Positions 58,798 to 64,000 of a stretch of DNA of 64,000 bases are shown piece by piece. The stretch's first letter is position 1. Every line of letters begins with the position of its first letter. The stretch comes from Kaistella soli (GTDB lineage Bacteria > Bacteroidota > Bacteroidia > Flavobacteriales > Weeksellaceae). Made by a program: the position numbers and the translations under genes. The stretch spans positions 124,001 to 188,000 of the forward strand of contig NZ_JAHOPF010000005.1 of assembly GCF_019038595.1 (NCBI RefSeq), in the 5' to 3' direction. The notes beneath the pieces were generated by a model. It was given only the letters and a program-made list of their open reading frames with translations, ran no database searches and was not told the origin of the DNA.

Positions 58798-61347
58798 TTA
58801 AAAATTCATCTGCAGCCCGAATTTAATTCCGAATTTTGAAACATCCGGCCGGTCGAGATAATTCCCCCGCCAGTTGAAATCTACCCTTAAAATTCTGAGA
58901 TTCCCGAAACCTATATTTTCGAGACCAAAACCATATTCATAATAGATCTGCTGATCCGGAGCTGAATAAAGAGTGTTTTCGAAATTGATGTTTTTCGACG
59001 CATCGCTTAAGGTTCCGTATGCGCCGCGGATAAACACGAGTTCTCTGAACTTCAGCTTTTTAATCAGCGGAATATAGGAAATAAGCTTGCCCTGGAAATG
59101 ATGTTCATAATTCAAAGTTGTGTACGCATCAGCAACGAACTCGTAATATTTTAAGAGCGCAAAAGTGTTGGGAATTAAGCTGTAGGACTGATTTCCGGGA
59201 ATCACATTCTGTAAGGCCAGCGGAACGGTGCTGAAATTTTTCCCGGCTTCAAAGTTGATAATCGATTTTCCGATGTTTCCAAGCAACACAGGCTGAGAAT
59301 AAAGAAACTGTAGCTTATTATAGTCAAAATCACCATTCAGAACGTTCTCAAAACCATGCGTGAATTTCAAAACGAAAGTTGGTGATAGCGTCGTAAAAGA
59401 ATAACGGTCAACGCCATACTGCGAATATTTTGCACCGGGTTTCGCGATCAGGCTGAATGTTGTATGAAAATCATTCAGCTCAGATTTCAGTTCATTATTT
59501 TTATAGAAATCAAGATTAAAATTCTGGGGATTCGCGGATTTTATATTCTGTAAGGAAGCGTCCATCCGCACTTCAAAATTCTTTACAGGTTCCAGAGAAA
59601 AAAAGAAATTATTCTGTTTCACCAAACTCAACGAAGCATTTGTTCCTGATGAAAATACAGATGAAGACGCGAAAGAGCGCGTCATAATTCCGTCGTCATT
59701 TGTGAGCTGAGCCCCGAGCTGAATGACGTCATTCCGGCTTCCAAAACCAATTGTCGCCCTGTTTTCCCGGCTGAACATATATTTCCCTTCAATTCCGTAT
59801 TTGAATTTTCTGTCCTTAAATCCGTATGCGGTGTAACCGGCGATCCGCCACATATCATTAGGCGAAAAATAGGTTCTTGCGCCGACGCGGATGCGGTCTC
59901 CTTCCACTTCATTTTTTCCGTAAACAGAATAAATATCACCAAAATCAATAGCTTTCCAGGCATTCACATATCCTGACTGCAGGATTTCCACCAGTTTTAC
60001 GATTCTCTTAAATTTCGGAACTTTTTCAAGACCGGAAACCATGGTATATACATTCTTCTCAGAATCAGCCAAAGGCTCATCTCTCTCTCTTTCCCAGAAT
60101 TCATCGGGTTTGGTGAGATTTCCGTCGCTTAAAGTCTGTTCTTTATCCACTAAAAGCCGGTCGTCAAAATTCTGATTGAAAAGGTAATCGCTGAAAATAT
60201 CGGTCCTCTTAAAAAGAATACTTTTCGCATCTTTTTTCTTTTTGAAAACCGACATTTCAAGTTCTGTATAAGTTCTTTTAGGAATGAAAACAGAATCATT
60301 CGGCGAGTCGTATTCGGTTTCCAAATAAATTCCGTTGACAAAATTAACGTTGATTTTATTGGTTGATTTCAACGTGGCTTTTACAATATTATAAGTGCCT
60401 TTGGAAATGTAGAGATTCCCCTGAAAAGCAAGAACTTCCTTTCTTTTGGGGAAATAATTAATCACAAAACAGTCGGTTCCGTTTACAGCAAGAGAATCGG
60501 TAATTTCATACTCATAAGTACTGAAACCGTCTTTTGCGACGGGGCTCGGAAATCCGATATTGAAAAAATTCAGCGTATTGTCATAAAGATTTACGTCTTT
60601 AAACTGATTTTTTGCCGTAGAAGCAATGAGCTCGTTATCGCTGAATCCTGAAAATTTATTGGCAACAATCGTTTTGTTTTCCTTTTTTTCAGGTTTGTTT
60701 TTACCGTAAGTTTTATAAATAGTTTCATTAAAAAATACAGGAAGAGAAAGCTTTTTATCGAAGTTCGCCGAATCAGCATACTTAAAAATAAACTCCATAT
60801 CATTGAAGATTTTTTTCTTCATAAAAGCACTGTCGATATTATTGAGTCCTATTTCAATTTTCTCATATTCCTTGAACTGATAATCGCTGTAATTCGCAAG
60901 TCCATTGGTTTTCTTTCGCTTCCACACTTCCTGCATAATGGCATACGCGGGATTTTCCTTTTTGTTTTTGTATTTCTTTTTGCTTTTTCCTGCGAGAACA
61001 ACTTCCTTGATATCTTCCACATTTTCGGGCTGAAGTTTCACCACCAGGTTTTCAAAGCGGTGATCGCTGAAAGTGTGTACTTCGGTTTTAAAATTCTTTT
61101 TGATAAAAGTCGCAGTGGCAATTCCGGAATCGGAAACAATGAGAAAATCCGAACCGGAAGTAGTGAGCTCAGCCTTTTGTTTTTGATTAATGAAAATTTC
61201 AACGCCTGAAACCGGCTTTCCGGTGTTGGCATCCACGATTGATCCTGAAATTTTCGTTTGTGATAATACGGTAACTCCAAAAAACAAGAAAAGTAAAATT
61301 CTCAATTTTTGGGTAAAATGAAACAGGAACTGGTATTTTTTCTTCAT
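58798..61347 (-). CDS. DUF5686 family outer-membrane-associated protein with CarboxypepD_reg-like domain
   Basis: 849 residues from the ATG at 61347 (an upstream TTG at 61362 is less likely). Signal peptide (about 1-34), a carboxypeptidase-regulatory-like beta-sandwich (about 35-120: ISGSIVDANTGKPVSGVEIF), then a long DUF5686 region whose C-terminal half is rich in alternating Tyr/Phe/Asn strands and ends in Phe (GIKFGLQMNF), as in outer-membrane beta-barrels. Probably a barrel protein; ligand or cargo unknown. No SusD partner is adjacent, so not a classic SusC. Confidence 0.85.
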   Translation of the reverse strand: MKKKYQFLFHFTQKLRILLFLFFGVTVLSQTKISGSIVDANTGKPVSGVEIFINQKQKAELTTSGSDFLIVSDSGIATATFIKKNFKTEVHTFSDHRFENLVVKLQPENVEDIKEVVLAGKSKKKYKNKKENPAYAIMQEVWKRKKTNGLANYSDYQFKEYEKIEIGLNNIDSAFMKKKIFNDMEFIFKYADSANFDKKLSLPVFFNETIYKTYGKNKPEKKENKTIVANKFSGFSDNELIASTAKNQFKDVNLYDNTLNFFNIGFPSPVAKDGFSTYEYEITDSLAVNGTDCFVINYFPKRKEVLAFQGNLYISKGTYNIVKATLKSTNKINVNFVNGIYLETEYDSPNDSVFIPKRTYTELEMSVFKKKKDAKSILFKRTDIFSDYLFNQNFDDRLLVDKEQTLSDGNLTKPDEFWERERDEPLADSEKNVYTMVSGLEKVPKFKRIVKLVEILQSGYVNAWKAIDFGDIYSVYGKNEVEGDRIRVGARTYFSPNDMWRIAGYTAYGFKDRKFKYGIEGKYMFSRENRATIGFGSRNDVIQLGAQLTNDDGIMTRSFASSSVFSSGTNASLSLVKQNNFFFSLEPVKNFEVRMDASLQNIKSANPQNFNLDFYKNNELKSELNDFHTTFSLIAKPGAKYSQYGVDRYSFTTLSPTFVLKFTHGFENVLNGDFDYNKLQFLYSQPVLLGNIGKSIINFEAGKNFSTVPLALQNVIPGNQSYSLIPNTFALLKYYEFVADAYTTLNYEHHFQGKLISYIPLIKKLKFRELVFIRGAYGTLSDASKNINFENTLYSAPDQQIYYEYGFGLENIGFGNLRILRVDFNWRGNYLDRPDVSKFGIKFGLQMNF

Positions 61348-61431
61348 GAAAGTCTTCTGCAAAATTTCCGAATGTGGAAATTACTCTAGCGAAAAACAGA
61401 CCAATTACTAACGAATTGGAACCGCTGTTGG

Positions 61432-62058
61432 CTAAATTTCTAAATATCCTGATGTATCAGGAAGATTGGTGATTTTTGATATTGGATAAATAAACATATC
61501 ATCGAAATCGTTCATCGCATTAATCAGCTGAAAATGAGAATATTCCTTTATATTCTGTAAAGTAATTTCTGCTTCTTTAATCTTTTTACTCTTCAGCAAA
61601 TGAGTTCTCTGAACGCCGTTCAAAAGATATGTTGTCGGCGTGAACCAGTCTTTCCCTTTCTTAAAAAGAATGTTCGAAAACGAGGTATCCGTAATATGGT
61701 TGTTTTTTACAATAATTATTTCGTCAGCTTTTGCTTTAGCAATCATCTTTTCCAGCTCTTTCCGGTCTTCAAATTTGAAGGAATAATCATAGGCATTATT
61801 TTCCACCAGCTGAAAATCGTCTATTTCCGAAATGGCGTACGGAATAAGCTGTGTTCTATAATTTTTGTTCAGATCGTAAGTAATTTTCAGCTTGAACAGA
61901 CCGTCTTCATCGAGCGCCAATTCTTTAAAAATCTTAGCCAGATCGATGGAAGTTTCTTTTCCGAAATGGGCTAACGTCTCGTTAACCCTTTTTTGATGAA
62001 GATCTAAGAGGAAAATTTCCTGATCTTCAATTTTGATGCTTTCAATGAATTGGGACAT
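61432..62058 (-). CDS. pabC: Aminotransferase class IV protein, probable aminodeoxychorismate lyase
   Basis: 208 residues, PLP fold type IV. HQKRVNETLAHFGK near the start and NNHITDTSFSNILFKKGKDWFTP in the centre (in part) correspond to the cofactor-binding region of PabC/branched-chain aminotransferases; the enzyme is shorter than IlvE. It overlaps the pabB gene by 17 bp on the same strand, which argues for release of p-aminobenzoate from aminodeoxychorismate for folate. Final length is slightly below E. coli PabC (269), a feature of this lineage. Confidence 0.85.
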   Translation of the reverse strand: MSQFIESIKIEDQEIFLLDLHQKRVNETLAHFGKETSIDLAKIFKELALDEDGLFKLKITYDLNKNYRTQLIPYAISEIDDFQLVENNAYDYSFKFEDRKELEKMIAKAKADEIIIVKNNHITDTSFSNILFKKGKDWFTPTTYLLNGVQRTHLLKSKKIKEAEITLQNIKEYSHFQLINAMNDFDDMFIYPISKITNLPDTSGYLEI

Positions 62059-63019
62059 AAATTTTATTTTTCATTTCTTTGTATTCGTCAGCTAAATTAC
62101 TCAAATGAGTGATTCCGCCACCACTTTTGAAGTATAATTTGTTGTTTTCTTTTTCAATAAATCTAATCATCACGCAGGAATCGAGATTTTTGCCGTCGAA
62201 CCAGCCGCAAACTCCGGTATAATATCCCCGGGAATAATTTTCCGCTTCCAGTATAATTTCGAGGGTTTTGGGTTTCGGCGCCCCTAATATGGATCCTGCC
62301 GGGAGTAATTTTTTCAGAATACTTCCTATTTTGCCCCGGAATTTCGGTTTCAGTTTCCCCGAAATTTCAGAACTCATCGCGTACAGGTTTTTCTGTTTTG
62401 TCTTAAGAAAGTCAATCCGCTGAAATTCATTCAGTTTTACCTCATCGGCGATCATACTCAGATCGTTGCGCAGCAAATCCACCACCGTATAATGTTCTGC
62501 TTTTTCTTTAATGTTGCTTTTCAGCATTTCCACTGCATTTTCTTCTGAGGCATCAATGGTTCCTTTCATAGGATGGGTAAGAACCTCATTATCAGTTATT
62601 TCAATAAAGGTTTCAGGAGAAAAAAACACAAACCTGTCTTTATACAAAACCTTATATTTCGATTCTGAAAGATAGAAAATTTCTTCCAGCGTAAGATTTG
62701 TTTTTATCTCGGTTTTGCAGGTATAGTTTGCAAGATAAGAATTCCCCAATCTCAGATTTTTCTGCACGAATTCGAAACCTTCCTGGTATTGTTCTTTCGT
62801 CTGGGGAAAAGATTCGAATTCAATTCTCTCAGGAATTGTGTACGGTTTAATCTCCGTTTTAAAGCCTTGAAAATCAACCAATAAACCTGATTTATCAATT
62901 TCATTTTCAGTGAAAACATCCACATTCTCCATTAAGAAATCGATCATAAAAAAGAACGGAACTTTCTGCTGAGAAAGTTCATCCATCTTATCAAAATTCG
63001 GGTGAAATTTGGAATTCAT
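62042..63019 (-). CDS. pabB: Aminodeoxychorismate synthase component I
   Basis: 325 residues, chorismate-binding fold. LKPKFRGKIGSILKKLLPAGSILGAPKPKTLE and YYTGVCGWFDGKNLDSCVMIRF (both in part) carry the active-site PAGS-GAPK and C-terminal GxG-type motifs; THPMKGTI and VVDLLRNDLSMI match the other conserved blocks. Forms 4-amino-4-deoxychorismate from chorismate and ammonia with a PabA amidotransferase not in the window. It lacks the N-terminal part of TrpE/PabB proteins, common in Bacteroidota. Alternative start at the next Met (residue 12). Confidence 0.9.
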   Translation of the reverse strand: MNSKFHPNFDKMDELSQQKVPFFFMIDFLMENVDVFTENEIDKSGLLVDFQGFKTEIKPYTIPERIEFESFPQTKEQYQEGFEFVQKNLRLGNSYLANYTCKTEIKTNLTLEEIFYLSESKYKVLYKDRFVFFSPETFIEITDNEVLTHPMKGTIDASEENAVEMLKSNIKEKAEHYTVVDLLRNDLSMIADEVKLNEFQRIDFLKTKQKNLYAMSSEISGKLKPKFRGKIGSILKKLLPAGSILGAPKPKTLEIILEAENYSRGYYTGVCGWFDGKNLDSCVMIRFIEKENNKLYFKSGGGITHLSNLADEYKEMKNKIYVPIH

Positions 63020-63024
63020 CTCCG

Positions 63025-63032
63025 CAAAAATA
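63025..63032 (-). promoter_or_regulatory. -7 element immediately before pabB
   Basis: TATTTTTG on the minus strand, last G 5 bp before the ATG, implying a leader of only a few nucleotides. No clear -33. Confidence 0.4.
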
Positions 63033-63084
63033 ACGAAAAGAGTGAAGTTAGCTGTAAAAATACGCTGTTTAAATCCTAAAACAT

Positions 63085-63092
63085 TAATTTTG
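63085..63092 (+). promoter_or_regulatory. -7 element immediately before a membrane-protein gene
   Basis: TAATTTTG with its last G 4 bp before the ATG at 63097; near-leaderless geometry. Confidence 0.4.
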
Positions 63093-63096
63093 CGCC

Positions 63097-63819
63097 ATGA
63101 ATAATAACGACCTCCAGAAACTTTCCATAGAACAGATTCTCCGCACCGCTTTTTCCTACTGGAACCGGACTTTACTCTATCAGTTTGCGTACAGTTTTTT
63201 ATATATTTCCCTTTTTTTTATCGGCTATTTTGCTCTTTTCAAATATTTCGGTCTTTGGGACGAAATTGTAAAATACAGCGATTTGGTGAGAACAGATATT
63301 CCGGCTTTCAATAAAAAGGTGGAAGAAATCTCCAAATTACCGCAGGCGAGAAATTTTGGCCTCGCATTTTTTTTCCTTCTTGCATTAATCAATCCTTTAA
63401 ATGTTGGTTTATTTAAAATTTTCCGCAAAATGGATTTGAATGAACCCGTTGTTTTTAAAGACCTTCTTGCAGGTTATCAGGGTGCAGATTTTTTTAAATT
63501 TTTCGGCTTCTACCTCTTCTGGATGATTATTTTCACTTATGCAAATGCACTTTTCCTGCTGGGAATTTTCTGGATTTTCATTACGCTGTTTTCAATCCCG
63601 CTGATGTTTTTCATGAATGTGAAAACCTTTGAAGGCATTACTCTTACAATCAAAAGCTTGCGCAATAATTTCCTTACAGTATTGGTTTGCGTAATGATTG
63701 CCGCGGTTTTCAGCGTATCGGGTATTTTGCTTTGCGGTATTGGTTTTCTCCTTACTTTCCCGTTCTGGAACGCGATGATCTACACCCTTTATCAAAACCT
63801 GTTTAAAGAAATCAATTAA
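63097..63819 (+). CDS. Polytopic membrane protein, unknown function
   Basis: 240 residues, about five spans: YSFLYISLFFIGYFALF (about 28-45), a loop with DLVRTDIPAFNKKVEEISKL, then FGLAFFFLLALINPLNVGLF, FFKFFGFYLFWMIIFTY, LLGIFWIFITLFSIPLMFF and VLVCVMIAAVFSVSGILL. The layout resembles DUF975/GlpM-like integral membrane regions that Bacteroidota genomes often carry in pairs. The next gene begins 70 bp downstream and its N-terminus shows a similar AF-x-Y pattern. Function unknown. Confidence 0.7.
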   Translation: MNNNDLQKLSIEQILRTAFSYWNRTLLYQFAYSFLYISLFFIGYFALFKYFGLWDEIVKYSDLVRTDIPAFNKKVEEISKLPQARNFGLAFFFLLALINPLNVGLFKIFRKMDLNEPVVFKDLLAGYQGADFFKFFGFYLFWMIIFTYANALFLLGIFWIFITLFSIPLMFFMNVKTFEGITLTIKSLRNNFLTVLVCVMIAAVFSVSGILLCGIGFLLTFPFWNAMIYTLYQNLFKEIN

Positions 63820-63858
63820 AATTTAATTTTAAAAAATGTGTTTTTCAATATTAAATTT

Positions 63859-63866
63859 TAAATTTG
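63859..63866 (+). promoter_or_regulatory. -7 element before the last, partial gene
   Basis: TAAATTTG, 23 bp before the ATG at 63890; no clear -33. Confidence 0.4.
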
Positions 63867-63889
63867 AGAAACATTAAAAAAATTAAACT

Positions 63890-64000
63890 ATGGATTCTTT
63901 TCAGGATTTTGACCAACACAATGCGCCTCAAAAGGCCTCAGGAGATATTATTTCCCACGCTTTCGAGATTTACAAAGGCGTTTTTCTTTATGCGCTTTTG
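63890..64000 (+). CDS. Membrane protein, N-terminal part (cut by window edge)
   Basis: 37 codons visible: DSFQDFDQHNAPQKASGD, then ISHAFEIYKGVFLYALL, which starts a probable first span. This opening (a polar lead followed by AF-x-Y) parallels that of the preceding 240-residue protein, so they may be paralogues. Not enough sequence to name a family. Confidence 0.6.
   Translation, partial: MDSFQDFDQHNAPQKASGDIISHAFEIYKGVFLYALL

Noticed and set aside
58798-61347. SusC/TonB-dependent receptor
   Set aside because: The CarboxypepD_reg-like start is similar, but there is no TonB box, plug-domain motif or SusD partner; DUF5686 fits better.
1-64000. tRNA, rRNA, insertion sequence or prophage genes
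   Set aside because: Looked for cloverleaf-like segments, rRNA landmarks, transposase motifs and phage structural genes by eye; none recognised.

Overview
The window is AT-rich chromosomal DNA from a member of the Bacteroidota, almost certainly class Flavobacteriia and most likely the Chryseobacterium group (Weeksellaceae). This rests on several observations: recurrent TAnnTTTG promoter elements, some with a TTG about 20 bp upstream; a complete alternative complex III operon; Bacteroidota-typical families (DUF4271, DUF4296, DUF5686, YpdA, MiaE); a tryptophanase, as expected of indole-positive Chryseobacterium relatives; and mostly core genes in short operons. No rRNA, tRNA, CRISPR array, prophage or insertion sequence was recognised.

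Layout. 1-5340: the start of an M28 peptidase gene and threonine aldolase (ltaE) on the minus strand, a MntR/DtxR-type metalloregulator with a likely self-operator, pruA, a small YtxH-like stress protein and a YpfJ-type metalloprotease. 5385-10582: an LtaS-like phosphoglycerol transferase, a TPR protein with ribH, and a lipoprotein with apt. 10660-19130: the actABCDEF respiratory operon (quinol:cytochrome c oxidoreductase), whose ActA carries an extra N-terminal monoheme domain. 19318-22944: a SPOR-domain protein, an RprX/RprY-like two-component system and an SRPBCC protein. 22959-26900: oligopeptidase B, hemD and DUF4271. 27020-33559: dpm1-like glycosyltransferase, DUF4296 lipoprotein, tgt and an LptF/G permease as one rightward run, then birA, rsfS and ftsH. 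33676-38614: LUD-domain protein, cdsA, psd, a lipoprotein and a CPA2-type antiporter. 38692-46370: assorted envelope and metabolic genes (BaiN-like flavoprotein, thioesterase, thiL, LpxH-like phosphatase, FN3 lipoprotein, rplU-rpmA, acyltransferase). 46527-49243: miaE, DUF502 and tnaA.

49244-51067 is the one clearly accessory-looking stretch. It holds a multi-membrane-span gene broken by a -1 frame change at an A8 run, a 10-bp-stem palindrome, an array of palindromes repeated every 21 bp exactly, and an unrecognised 161-residue protein. It is followed by a secreted esterase and an EF-G paralogue (52014-54137) whose switch II histidine is Phe. 54444-64000 returns to core functions: ypdA, an isopenicillin-N-synthase-like dioxygenase, a ParE/RHH toxin-antitoxin pair, menD, a DUF5686 outer-membrane protein, a pabC-pabB pair and two membrane proteins, the last cut by the window edge.

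Connected functions: ActA-F pass electrons from menaquinol (menD supplies menaquinone) to cytochrome c; CdsA and Psd make phospholipid headgroups, while LptF/G and the LpxH-like enzyme serve lipopolysaccharide; RsfS, FtsH, L21/L27, Tgt, MiaE and the EF-G paralogue touch translation. The items most worth following up are the 21-bp helically phased palindrome array, the EF-G paralogue, the frame-broken membrane gene, the Tgt without its zinc cysteines, and the orphan terminator upstream of the metalloregulator.
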